Shown in pieces: positions 1 through 7,446 of a stretch of 7,964 nucleotides of DNA. Source of the DNA: Candidatus Alkanophagales archaeon (lineage in GTDB: Archaea > Halobacteriota > Syntropharchaeia > Alkanophagales > B39-G2); NCBI GenBank assembly GCA_003661185.1, contig QMVQ01000065.1, positions 1 through 7,964 of the forward strand, read 5' to 3'. The stretch's first letter is position 1. Each line of letters starts with the position of its first letter. The notes beneath the pieces were generated by a model, which had not been told where the DNA came from, did no database searches, and was given only the letters and a program-made list of their open reading frames with translations. Made by a program: the position numbers and the translations under genes.

Positions 1-255
1 CGTAACAAAGAGAGGCAGACTGTTAAATGCATGAAATGCGGGCTGGAAGCCCATAGAGATGCAGTAGGTTGTATAAATATAAGGCTCGCTCAGGGGGAGA
101 GACTCCCTGCGGGGGTCATTAACCGGGCGGTGAGGATGTCAGAGGCGTTGAGCTGGACAAAGCAACTCAGCCGACGCTACCGAACAGAAACTCGCACGCA
201 AGGCACTTGTATTTGTATTCGCCGAGTAGGATGGCGATGCTGCCGTCGGCTCTAA
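1..255 (+). CDS. tnpB: IS200/IS605-family TnpB (OrfB) nuclease, C-terminal fragment
   Basis: The gene starts before the window, and the frame is open from base 1. The visible residues KCMKCGLEAHRDAVGCINI carry the second CxxC of the TnpB zinc finger (nt 28-39) and the RDxxxxxNI signature whose Asp (nt 58-60) matches the last RuvC catalytic residue. TnpB proteins are transposon-encoded, RNA-guided DNA nucleases related to Cas12 ancestors. The family-like part ends near nt 165. The last 30 or so residues are Arg/Cys/Thr-rich and unlike a TnpB tail, and they lie antisense to a small zinc-ribbon gene, so the natural stop may have been lost or the element decayed. A GGGAG/CTCCC hairpin at 95-107 lies where the guide RNA of such elements usually overlaps the tnpB 3' end. 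No TnpA is visible. Whether the whole element is intact cannot be judged from here. Confidence 0.72.
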   Translation, partial: RNKERQTVKCMKCGLEAHRDAVGCINIRLAQGERLPAGVINRAVRMSEALSWTKQLSRRYRTETRTQGTCICIRRVGWRCCRRL

Positions 256-334
256 ACCTGCCCCGCACCACTGACATCTTCCCGCATCTTGGGCATTGGA
301 AATTAGGCACCGGTTCATATGGCGTCCGCACCAT
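167..334 (-). CDS. Small zinc-ribbon protein, 55 aa, function unknown
   Basis: This minus-strand frame runs from ATG at 334-332 to TGA at 169-167. The protein has two cysteine knuckles, CPRCG (C14, C17) and CLAC (C44, C47), separated by 26 residues. The spacer is rich in alternating hydrophobic and charged residues (RFRADGSIAILLGEYKYKC), as expected for the beta strands of a zinc ribbon. A purine run (AAAAGGGGAAGAAA) lies just before the ATG and could serve for ribosome binding. A T-rich stretch (T8 at 376-369 on this strand) about 35-42 bases upstream could be part of a promoter. It is convergent with, and overlaps, the tail of the tnpB frame. The composition is far more protein-like than the other frames here. 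Such ribbons occur in transcription factors, ribosomal proteins and nucleic-acid-binding proteins, and nothing visible decides between these. Confidence 0.5.
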   Translation of the reverse strand: MVRTPYEPVPNFQCPRCGKMSVVRGRFRADGSIAILLGEYKYKCLACEFLFGSVG

Positions 335-1040
335 TTTCTTCCCCTTTTAAGTGTCCGCATGTGAGCACAAAAAAAATAACTCCTATGCATCTCAAACAGG
401 CACATGCACGCCCCAGCATTTTGACGCCGTCCTTCTCGATTTGTGACCATCGGGTTCGGGGCTCACGCTTCTGCCCGAACCGCAGTCGGGTTCCTGCACT
501 GTTGCTCGGCACCTCGTTGTTGTTAAAATCACCGATGATGCCTAGTAGTTCTCGTAGCACGTTTTTTGTCATCGCAATGTTGCTGCTGGTATTCCCAGAG
601 GCAGATGCCGCCGTAATGATTGTTGTTGCATGTGGTATTCATGTTTACAATGGTCAGCGTTGAGACGGGCTTAAAAGAATGTATCTTCGAGAGGGAGTCA
701 GAGACGTTCACGTGTCGGCGGAGATGCTGAAAATGTGATAGACGGAGTTAGCGGCGTGGATGATGCGCGTGACCGTCACTTGAATTAAAGAGCGTGGGCA
801 CGTAAATGACGGCGGGTTCGCAGTCGTCATAAGCGCTAAGAAAGCAATGAAGCCCAACGTTAAAAGCATCGACCTCTCATGCTCTTCTCGTCCTCCGTTT
901 CAAAATTCTTTCCACGTGCATTTGTTTGCGATGAAGTGCGACGACAAGCCTGTTTCTTACGTCCATGCCAAGCGGCTTAGAGTTTAAAATCCCCCGCCGT
1001 TCCATCACATCGGGTCGGCATAGGGTTAAATGCAGCGATG
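335..1040. other. About 700 bp without a confident gene
   Basis: No frame here is convincing. On the minus strand, a 53-codon frame (869-708) starts with a signal-like hydrophobic run (MLLTLGFIAFLALMTTA) but stops soon. Other short minus-strand frames lie at 711-529 and 572-315. On the plus strand, 847-987 could encode 46 residues, lacks a clear ribosome-binding site and is open upstream to 784 without a start. These frames overlap each other, which suggests either a decayed gene or chance. Structural details seen are an 8-bp hairpin at 806-830 (ATGACGGC/GTCGTCAT), a small inverted repeat GTGAC-C-GTCAC at 769-779, GTTGTTG-type low-complexity patches at about 513-630, and a TATA-like TTTAAAAT at 983-990. 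Confidence 0.5.
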
Positions 1041-1049
1041 TATATTTAT
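1041..1049 (+). promoter_or_regulatory. Archaeal TATA-box candidate for tRNA-Lys and the polymerase operon
   Basis: TATATTTAT is centred about 29 bases before the tRNA 5' end. Archaeal TATA boxes sit about 25-30 bases upstream of transcription start, so initiation would fall at or a few bases before the tRNA. No clear purine-rich BRE precedes it. No other TATA-like element lies between it and rpoH, so it may drive the whole operon. A second candidate, TTTAAAAT at 983-990, lies further upstream. Confidence 0.5.
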
Positions 1050-1073
1050 TAATGAGAGTGGTAAAGGTAAATT

Positions 1074-1147
1074 GGGCTCGTAGCTCAGCCAGGTAGAGCA
1101 GCAGGCTTTTAACCTGTTGGTCGGGGGTTCAAATCCCCCCGAGCCCG
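1074..1147 (+). tRNA. trnK: tRNA-Lys (anticodon UUU)
   Basis: A complete cloverleaf of 74 nt can be drawn: acceptor GGGCTCG/CGAGCCC (1074-1080 with 1140-1146), D stem GCTC/GAGC, anticodon stem GCAGG/CCTGT with one G-U pair, and T stem GGGGG/CCCCC with loop TTCAAAT. The anticodon loop is CTTTTAA, giving UUU at 1108-1110, which reads lysine AAA/AAG. The discriminator is G1147. CCA is not encoded and must be added after processing. No intron is seen. The gene lies directly against rpoH: only two bases (TA) separate the mature 3' end from the rpoH ATG. Confidence 0.95.
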
Positions 1148-1149
1148 TA

Positions 1150-1395
1150 ATGAAGAGGCGTGAGAGAATCGTGGTGACGGAGCACGTGCTCGTGCCGAAG
1201 CACGAAATATTATCTGAGGAGGAAGTGGAGGCGCTCCTCCGGAAATACGAAATTAGGAAGGAGCAGTTGCCGAAGATAAAGGCAAATGACCCCGTCATAA
1301 AGGAAATAGGAGCGAAAGTCGGCGATGTCGTCAGGATAATACGGAGGAGCAGGACGGCAGGAAAGTTTTTGGCATACCGGTTGGTTGTAAAGTAG
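1150..1395 (+). CDS. rpoH: DNA-directed RNA polymerase subunit H (Rpo5)
   Basis: This 81-residue protein matches the archaeal RpoH family, equivalent to the C-terminal domain of eukaryotic Rpb5, which lies at the lower jaw of RNA polymerase and contacts downstream DNA. Diagnostic stretches are [32 protein letters not shown] and [14 protein letters not shown], ending in YRLVVK. The ATG at 1150 is only two bases after the tRNA-Lys 3' end and has no Shine-Dalgarno sequence. If tRNA processing cuts there, the mRNA is nearly leaderless. A GTG at 1171 would give a start closer to other RpoH proteins as I recall them, with GTGAG seven bases upstream as a weak ribosome site. It is the first gene of the polymerase operon, and its stop overlaps the rpoB ribosome-binding site. 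Family assignment is secure; the exact start is not. Confidence 0.93.
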   Translation: MKRRERIVVTEHVLVPKHEILSEEEVEALLRKYEIRKEQLPKIKANDPVIKEIGAKVGDVVRIIRRSRTAGKFLAYRLVVK

Positions 1396-1403
1396 GAGGA
1401 GGT
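1395..1403 (+). promoter_or_regulatory. Shine-Dalgarno site deciding the rpoB start
   Basis: GGAGGAGGT overlaps the last base of the rpoH stop codon. It lies one base before ATG 1405 but seven bases before ATG 1411. The second spacing is normal, so 1411 is the preferred start. The overlap with the rpoH stop suggests coupled translation of the two subunits. Confidence 0.7.
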
Positions 1404-1410
1404 AATGAGG

Positions 1411-4400
1411 ATGCTTGATCGGAAAGTCCTTTCTAATGCATATTTCACGAAGGAGAAAATCGTGCAGCACCAGCTTGATTCATATAACCATTTCATAGAA
1501 CACGGGCTGCAAAGCGTGGTGGACGAGCAGGGTGTCATCGAGACGAGTATTGAGGACGAGGACGAGAAAGGTCTCTACAAAATATATGTGCGTCTCGACA
1601 GGGTGCGTGTCGGGAAACCTCGTGTCAAGGAGGCTGATGGCTCCTACAACGAGATCTTCCCAATGCAGGCGAGGCTCCGCAACCTCACTTATGCCGCCCC
1701 GATCTACCTAAAAATGCGTATTGTCAAGGAATACGAGGACGGCACCGAAGAAATAATCGACGATAAGGAGGTGGAGATTGGCGAGCTGCCTGTGATGCTG
1801 AAGTCCAAAATTTGCAACCTCCACGGGCTTTCCGACGAGGAGCTCATAGAAGTGGGTGAAGACCCGCTCGACCCCGGTGGCTATTTCGTAATCAATGGCG
1901 CAGAGCGCGTCATCATCACGCTCGAAGACCTCGCCCCGAATAAAATCCTCGTGAGCCGTGAGGAGAGTTACGACACGAAAATAGAAGTGGCGAAGGTGTT
2001 CTCGCAAAAACATGGCTTTAGAGTGCCAGTATCGGTGGGACGTGGCAGGAAGTCGATACTGGAGGTCTCGCTACCGTCCATACCGGGGAAAGTGAATTTC
2101 ATAACCTTGATGCGGGCTTTGGGACTTGAAAGCGATGAAGAAATAATAAAGGCGGTTTCTGACGACGAAGAGATAATAAAATTCATAAAGGACAACCTGG
2201 AAGTGGCGGACACGAAGACCAAAGAGGATGCAACGCTCGCTCTTGAGCGACGGGTAGCGCCGGCACAGCCCAAAGAATACAAGGAGCGGCGTCTCAATTA
2301 CATCCTCGACCGATACCTGCTGCCGCACCTCGAAGACCGCATCACAAAGGCTCACTTCCTCGGCAAAATGGCGGAGGCATGCCTCGAACTCACACTCGGA
2401 CGACGTGAGGAGGACGACAAAGACCATTACGCAAACAAAAGGCTTAAGCTTGCTGGCGACCTCTTAGAAGACTTATTCCGAGTCTCTTTCGGAAAGCTCG
2501 TCAGGGACATCAGATACCAACTCGAAAGGGCGAACATGCGGGGCAGGGAGCTTAATATAACCACTGCTGTCCGCTCAGATGTGCTGACGGAACGCATAAT
2601 GCACGCCCTCGCCACCGGGAACTGGGTCGGCGGACGCACAGGCGTCTCGCAACTCCTCGACAGGAACAACTTCATGAGCACGCTCTCGCACCTTCGCAGG
2701 GTGATTTCGCCGCTATCGAGGTCGCAGCCGCACTTCGAAGCTCGTGATTTACACCCGACGCAGTGGGGGCGCATCTGCCCGTGCGAGACGCCTGAAGGTC
2801 CGAACTGCGGACTCGTGAAGAATTTCTCGCAACTCGTCGAAATTTCGACCGGTATCGAGCACGACGACCTCAAAAAGCTTTTATACGACATCGGCGTCGT
2901 GCCGCTCCCAGCCGAGGTAAGCACGATGTTCAATGTCAAAGTTTTCATCAATGGCGAGTTCCTGGGCATTTGCACCGACCCCGAGAAAGTTGTCTCTGAA
3001 GTCAGAAGGCGAAGGAGAAGCGGTGAGCTGTCCCATCAAGTGAATATTGCTTACTACGAGCGGCGACGCGAGATTATAATCAACACCGACCGTGGCAGGG
3101 TGCGACGCCCCTTAATAATAGTGAAGGACGGCAAGCCCTTGGTCACCGAAACGCACATAGAAAAATTAAAGCGAGGCGAGCTCACCTTCGACGACCTCGT
3201 GCGTGCAGGCGTCATCGAGTATTTGGATGCAGAGGAGGAGGAGAACGCATACATTGCGGTGGGCGAGGATGAACTGACGAGGGAGCACACGCACCTCGAA
3301 ATAGACCCGTCGCTGATTGTAGGCATCTGCGCCGGTATGATCCCATATCCAGAATACAATTCCTCGCCTCGTAATACGATGGGCGCCGCCATGCTTAAGC
3401 AGTCTTTGGGACTGAACGCCGCAAACTTCAGAATTCGCCCTGATACCCGTGGGCACTTGCTACACTACCCGCAGAAACCTCTCGTAACAACGAGAACCGC
3501 CGATGCTATCCTCTACGACAAGCGTCCTGCGGGTCAAAACTTCGTCGTCGCAATCCTCTGCTACGAGGGTTACAACATGGAAGACGCTGTGATACTGAAC
3601 AGGGCGGCGATAGACCGAGGCTTAGGAAGAAGTCACTTCTTTAGAAGCTACGAGTGCGAGGAGCGCCGCTACCCTGGCGGGCAGGAAGACCACTTCGAAA
3701 TACCGGACTCAGAAGTCGTGGGCGCTCGTGGCATGGACGCCTACGTCCAGCTCGACGAACACGGCATCATCAATCCCGAGACGGAAGTCGCACCAAACGA
3801 GGTTTTAGTCGGCAGGACGTCGCCTCCAAGATTCCTCGAGGAGAGCACCGAGCTCATAAGCCCGCTACGCCGTCGGGACACTTCCATCTGCACGAGGTCT
3901 AACGAGAAGGGCATCGTGGACTCGGTGATGCTCATGGAGTCGAGCGGCGGACGCAAGCTCGTAAAAATAAAGGTGCGAGACCAGAGAATCCCCGAAATCG
4001 GAGACAAGTTTGCATCTCGCCACGGGCAGAAGGGTGTCGTCGGGCTGATTGCGAACCCTGAAGACCTGCCGTTCACCGAAGACGGCATCATCCCTGACAT
4101 GATTCTGAACCCGCACGCGATACCCTCAAGAATGACCGTCGGGCACATCCTTGAGATGATTGGTGGGAAGGTTGGCGCCTTGGAGGGGCGCAGGATAGAC
4201 GGGACGGTGTTTTCAGGGGAGGTTGAAGACGAGCTTAGGAAAGCGTTGCTAAAGGCAGGCTTCTCGCATACCGGGCGTGAAGTCATGTATGATGGCGTCA
4301 CCGGCGAGAAACTGGAGGCGGATATCTTCGTCGGCATTGTTTATTATCAAAAACTGTATCACATGGTTTCCTCGAAAATACATGCGAGGTCGAGAGGACC

Positions 4401-4734
4401 TGTCCAGATACTTACAAGGCAGCCCACCGAAGGACGAGCTCGTGAGGGCGGTCTGCGTTTCGGCGAGATGGAGCGGGACGTCCTCATCGGGCATGGAGCG
4501 GCGATGGCGCTCAAAGACAGGCTTCTTGACGAATCTGATAAGGTAATAGAGCTCGTCTGCGGTAACTGCGGTATGATTGCATCGCTTAGCAAGACGGGGG
4601 ATGTTTATTGTCCAAGCTGCGGCTCCGATACTGATATTTACCCCGTGGAGATGAGCTACGCCTTCAAACTCCTGCTCGACGAGATGAAAGCGATGTGCAT
4701 AGCGCCAAGGCTTGGGCTGGAGGACGCCATATAA
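1411..4734 (+). CDS. rpoB: DNA-directed RNA polymerase subunit B (Rpo2), unsplit
   Basis: This is the second-largest catalytic subunit, homologous to bacterial beta and Rpb2. It is 1107 residues from ATG 1411 (two more if ATG 1405 is used). Family signatures appear in order: protrusion and lobe in the N-terminal half, [13 protein letters not shown] at residues 455-467 (fork region), GYNMEDA at 720-726 with the acidic pair E724/D725 near the active site, [12 protein letters not shown] at 864-875 with the nucleic-acid-binding lysines K866 and K874, [22 protein letters not shown] at about 1002-1023 (clamp and anchor region), and a C-terminal zinc ribbon with C1050, C1053, C1067 and C1070. Many methanogens, halophiles and Archaeoglobales split this protein into B'' and B'. 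Here it is continuous, with no stop or frameshift. rpoA1 follows after 12 bases. No inserted intein is seen. Confidence 0.98.
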   Translation: MLDRKVLSNAYFTKEKIVQHQLDSYNHFIEHGLQSVVDEQGVIETSIEDEDEKGLYKIYVRLDRVRVGKPRVKEADGSYNEIFPMQARLRNLTYAAPIYLKMRIVKEYEDGTEEIIDDKEVEIGELPVMLKSKICNLHGLSDEELIEVGEDPLDPGGYFVINGAERVIITLEDLAPNKILVSREESYDTKIEVAKVFSQKHGFRVPVSVGRGRKSILEVSLPSIPGKVNFITLMRALGLESDEEIIKAVSDDEEIIKFIKDNLEVADTKTKEDATLALERRVAPAQPKEYKERRLNYILDRYLLPHLEDRITKAHFLGKMAEACLELTLGRREEDDKDHYANKRLKLAGDLLEDLFRVSFGKLVRDIRYQLERANMRGRELNITTAVRSDVLTERIMHALATGNWVGGRTGVSQLLDRNNFMSTLSHLRRVISPLSRSQPHFEARDLHPTQWGRICPCETPEGPNCGLVKNFSQLVEISTGIEHDDLKKLLYDIGVVPLPAEVSTMFNVKVFINGEFLGICTDPEKVVSEVRRRRRSGELSHQVNIAYYERRREIIINTDRGRVRRPLIIVKDGKPLVTETHIEKLKRGELTFDDLVRAGVIEYLDAEEEENAYIAVGEDELTREHTHLEIDPSLIVGICAGMIPYPEYNSSPRNTMGAAMLKQSLGLNAANFRIRPDTRGHLLHYPQKPLVTTRTADAILYDKRPAGQNFVVAILCYEGYNMEDAVILNRAAIDRGLGRSHFFRSYECEERRYPGGQEDHFEIPDSEVVGARGMDAYVQLDEHGIINPETEVAPNEVLVGRTSPPRFLEESTELISPLRRRDTSICTRSNEKGIVDSVMLMESSGGRKLVKIKVRDQRIPEIGDKFASRHGQKGVVGLIANPEDLPFTEDGIIPDMILNPHAIPSRMTVGHILEMIGGKVGALEGRRIDGTVFSGEVEDELRKALLKAGFSHTGREVMYDGVTGEKLEADIFVGIVYYQKLYHMVSSKIHARSRGPVQILTRQPTEGRAREGGLRFGEMERDVLIGHGAAMALKDRLLDESDKVIELVCGNCGMIASLSKTGDVYCPSCGSDTDIYPVEMSYAFKLLLDEMKAMCIAPRLGLEDAI

Positions 4735-4735
4735 C

Positions 4736-4742
4736 GAGGTGA
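4736..4742 (+). promoter_or_regulatory. Shine-Dalgarno site of rpoA1
   Basis: GAGGTGA lies one base after the rpoB stop and four bases before ATG 4747. This supports that start and translation of rpoB and rpoA1 from one message. Confidence 0.65.
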
Positions 4743-4746
4743 AACG

Positions 4747-7446
4747 ATGCCGCCGAAGAGGATAAAACTGATAAAGTTCGGGTTGCTGTCGCCGAAGGAA
4801 ATAAGGAAGATGAGCGTGACGAAGATCATAACGCCAGATACCTACGACGAGGACGGCTTCCCAATAGATATGGGGTTAATGGACCAGCGGCTTGGCGTCA
4901 TCGACCCGGGGCTGAGATGCAAGACGTGTGGCGGGAAGATGGGCGAGTGCCCCGGGCATTTCGGGCATATTGAGCTTGCGGCTCCCGTTATTCACATCGG
5001 CTATGCGAAACAAATCGCCAAAATCTTACGCTCCACCTGCCGGAGTTGCGGGCGTGTTCTTCTTACCGAGGCGAGGAAGAAGGAGTTTTTAGAGGAACTT
5101 GAGAAGAACAAGGACAACGTTGATAGAGTGGTCAAGGCGGTCATCAAAGAGGCTTCGAAGGCGTCAGAGTGCCCTTATTGCGGCGAGAAGCAGCGGGATA
5201 TAAAGTTCGAAAAGCCTCTGACATTCTTAGAGAAGGATGAAAGCGGCGAGGAACACAAACTCATGCCGACAAACATTCGAGAACGCCTTGAAAGAATCCC
5301 GGACGACGACGTTCGTGTTTTCGGAATGGACCCTAAGAACGCAAGACCGGAATGGATGGTCCTGACCGTGCTGCCAGTGCCTCCTGTTACCGTGCGCCCT
5401 TCAATCACCCTCGAAAGCGGGCAGCGCAGCGAAGACGACCTCACGCATAAACTCGTCGACATCATCAGAATTAACCAGCGCTTCATGGAGAACAGGGACG
5501 CCGGGGCGCCGCAGCTCATCATCGAAGACCTTTGGGAGCTGCTTCAGTATCACGTCGCCACATACTTCGACAACGAGGTTTCGGGGCTGCCCGCCGCCAG
5601 ACACCGCAGCGGTCGCCCGCTGAAGACCCTCGCTCAAAGGATGAAAGGCAAGGAAGGTAGGTTCCGTGGCTCGCTCTCCGGAAAGCGTGTGAATTTCTCA
5701 GCTCGCACTGTCATCTCTCCAGACCCTAACATCAGCATCACCGAAGTCGGTGTTCCCGAGGCGATTGCTAAGGAGCTTACGATTACCGTGACGGCGACGC
5801 CCCGCAACATCGAGGAGCTGCGGGAAATCGTGCGCCGTGGACCGAGGCACCCCGGCGCCAATTACGTGCGCAGACTCGACGGGCGGCGTGTCAAAATCAC
5901 AGAGCGCAACTGCGAGGAGCTCGCAAATCAGCTCGAGCTCGGCTGGAAGGTCGACCGCCACCTGCGAGACGGCGACATCGTCCTCTTCAACCGCCAACCC
6001 TCCCTGCATCGAATGAGCATCATGGCACACCGGGTTAAAGTCATGCCCGGTAAGACCTTTAGGCTCAACCCGGCGGTCTGTCCGCCCTATAACGCGGACT
6101 ATGATGGCGACGAAATGAATTTACACGTCCTGCAGACAGAAGAGGCGAGAGCGGAGGCAAAGATTCTGATGGAAGTGCCGAACCAGATAATCTCAGTGCG
6201 TTTCGGCGGTCCGATAATCGGTGGCATCCATGAGCACGTCTCAGGCTTGTTCCTCCTCACGAACGGTGAGAAGCTATTCACAAAGGAGCAGGCGGTAGAG
6301 ATTCTGAGAAAGACCGATGTGCGTGCGTTGCCCGAGCCTGCAGGCTTTTTCGAAAGTGATGACAAAATGCCGTATTGGACCGGAAAACAGCTCTTCAGCC
6401 TCATACTGCCGAGAGATTTGAATATGGAGTTCCACGCAGAGATATGCGAGAAATGCTACAAGAGAGGAGAGCCATGCTTAAAAGAGAAGTGTCCAAGAGA
6501 TGCTTACGTGGTGATAAGGGAGGGGGAGCTGGTATGCGGCACCATAGACGAAGCTGCGGTCGGCGCATTTAAAGGTAAAATCATAGACAAGATCTTCAGG
6601 AAATATGGGGCGGAGGAGGCTCGCAGGTTCATAGATGAGGCGACACGCCTTGCAATCCAATACATAACAAAGACCGGCTTTAGCTTCGGAATAAGCGATG
6701 AAGACATTCCGAAGGAAGCTGAAGACCAGATAATGGGGGAGATACTGACGCAGGCAGAAAGAAGGGTCAACGAGCTGATACGGGCATACCTCGATGGGGA
6801 ACTCGTGGCGTTGCCGGGGCGCACGCTTGAGGAGACGCTCGAATTAATGATAATGCAAGAGCTTGCTCGTGCGAGAGATTCCGCCGGTGAGATTGCAGGC
6901 GAATATCTCGGCTTGGAGAACCCGGGCGTCGTGATGGCGAGGTCTGGCGCTCGGGGTTCGATGCTGAACCTCACGCAAATGGCAGCCTGCGTCGGGCAGC
7001 AGTCCGTCCGTGGCGAGCGCATAAACCGTGGTTATCTTGGCAGGACGCTCCCGCACTTCAAACGTGGCGACCTCAGTGCCGAGGCGCACGGCTTCGTCCG
7101 CTCTTCGTTCAAGAAGGGACTTTCGCCTGTGGAGTTCTTCTTCCACGCCGTCGGCGGGCGTGAGGGGCTCGTGGACACGGCTGTCAGAACGTCGCAAAGT
7201 GGATATTTCCAGAGACGCCTCATAAATGCGCTGCAAGACCTCGAAGTCCGTTACGACGGGACCGTTCGGGACACGAGGGACGTTGTCGTGCAATTCTTAT
7301 ACGGCGAAGATGGCGTTGACCCCTCGAAGAGTGAGTTCGGCAGGGTTGTGGATGTTGAGGAGCTTGTGCAAGATGCTTTGAAGGAGGCGCTGGGCGAGAG
7401 CGCAAAGGTAAAAGAGGCGACAGGCGAGGGAGGGGTGAGATTATGA
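4747..7446 (+). CDS. rpoA1: DNA-directed RNA polymerase subunit A' (Rpo1N)
   Basis: This 899-residue protein is the N-terminal two thirds of the largest subunit (bacterial beta', Rpb1). It holds the catalytic magnesium site NADYDGDEMN with D451, D453 and D455. The N-terminal clamp has one zinc site at C58, C61, C68 and H71 (CxxC...CPGH) and another at C98, C101, C142 and C145. GSLSGKRVNFSARTVISPDP lies at 308-327, RQPSLHRMS at 416-424, and the bridge helix at about 793-828 (PVEFFFHAVGGREGLVDTA). A further cysteine group C567, C570, C577 and C582 lies in the pore/funnel region after the active site. The gene ends just past the bridge helix, as archaeal A' does; the trigger loop is in rpoA2. 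Its TGA stop shares ATGA with the rpoA2 start. Codon use shifts inside the gene (ATC/CGN around 5280-6060, ATA/AGR around 6300-6780). Confidence 0.98.
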   Translation: MPPKRIKLIKFGLLSPKEIRKMSVTKIITPDTYDEDGFPIDMGLMDQRLGVIDPGLRCKTCGGKMGECPGHFGHIELAAPVIHIGYAKQIAKILRSTCRSCGRVLLTEARKKEFLEELEKNKDNVDRVVKAVIKEASKASECPYCGEKQRDIKFEKPLTFLEKDESGEEHKLMPTNIRERLERIPDDDVRVFGMDPKNARPEWMVLTVLPVPPVTVRPSITLESGQRSEDDLTHKLVDIIRINQRFMENRDAGAPQLIIEDLWELLQYHVATYFDNEVSGLPAARHRSGRPLKTLAQRMKGKEGRFRGSLSGKRVNFSARTVISPDPNISITEVGVPEAIAKELTITVTATPRNIEELREIVRRGPRHPGANYVRRLDGRRVKITERNCEELANQLELGWKVDRHLRDGDIVLFNRQPSLHRMSIMAHRVKVMPGKTFRLNPAVCPPYNADYDGDEMNLHVLQTEEARAEAKILMEVPNQIISVRFGGPIIGGIHEHVSGLFLLTNGEKLFTKEQAVEILRKTDVRALPEPAGFFESDDKMPYWTGKQLFSLILPRDLNMEFHAEICEKCYKRGEPCLKEKCPRDAYVVIREGELVCGTIDEAAVGAFKGKIIDKIFRKYGAEEARRFIDEATRLAIQYITKTGFSFGISDEDIPKEAEDQIMGEILTQAERRVNELIRAYLDGELVALPGRTLEETLELMIMQELARARDSAGEIAGEYLGLENPGVVMARSGARGSMLNLTQMAACVGQQSVRGERINRGYLGRTLPHFKRGDLSAEAHGFVRSSFKKGLSPVEFFFHAVGGREGLVDTAVRTSQSGYFQRRLINALQDLEVRYDGTVRDTRDVVVQFLYGEDGVDPSKSEFGRVVDVEELVQDALKEALGESAKVKEATGEGGVRL

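Noticed and set aside
139..450. 103-residue minus-strand frame overlapping the zinc-ribbon gene
   Set aside because: Out of frame with the clear CxxC...CxxC protein; no coherent domain, and it reads as a shifted version of the same DNA.
319..663. 114-residue plus-strand frame
   Set aside because: Composition (Ser, Pro, Arg, hydrophobic runs) is typical of an antisense shadow, and there is no recognisable motif or ribosome site.
1117..1149. Upstream TTG start extending rpoH by 11 residues
   Set aside because: It lies inside the tRNA-Lys gene, starting in the anticodon stem, and the added residues only translate the T arm and acceptor stem.
1405..1410. ATG 1405 as rpoB start
   Set aside because: Only one base separates it from the GGAGGAGGT ribosome site. 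ATG 1411 has a normal seven-base spacing. Not excluded, but less likely.
1026..1538. 170-residue minus-strand frame over the tRNA, rpoH and the rpoB start
   Set aside because: Serine- and proline-rich shadow of conserved genes on the other strand, and it crosses a tRNA.
2128..2193. Internal repeat DEEIIK...DEEIIK in RpoB as a duplication
   Set aside because: It lies in the variable lobe region, where similar acidic repeats are ordinary for archaeal RpoB.
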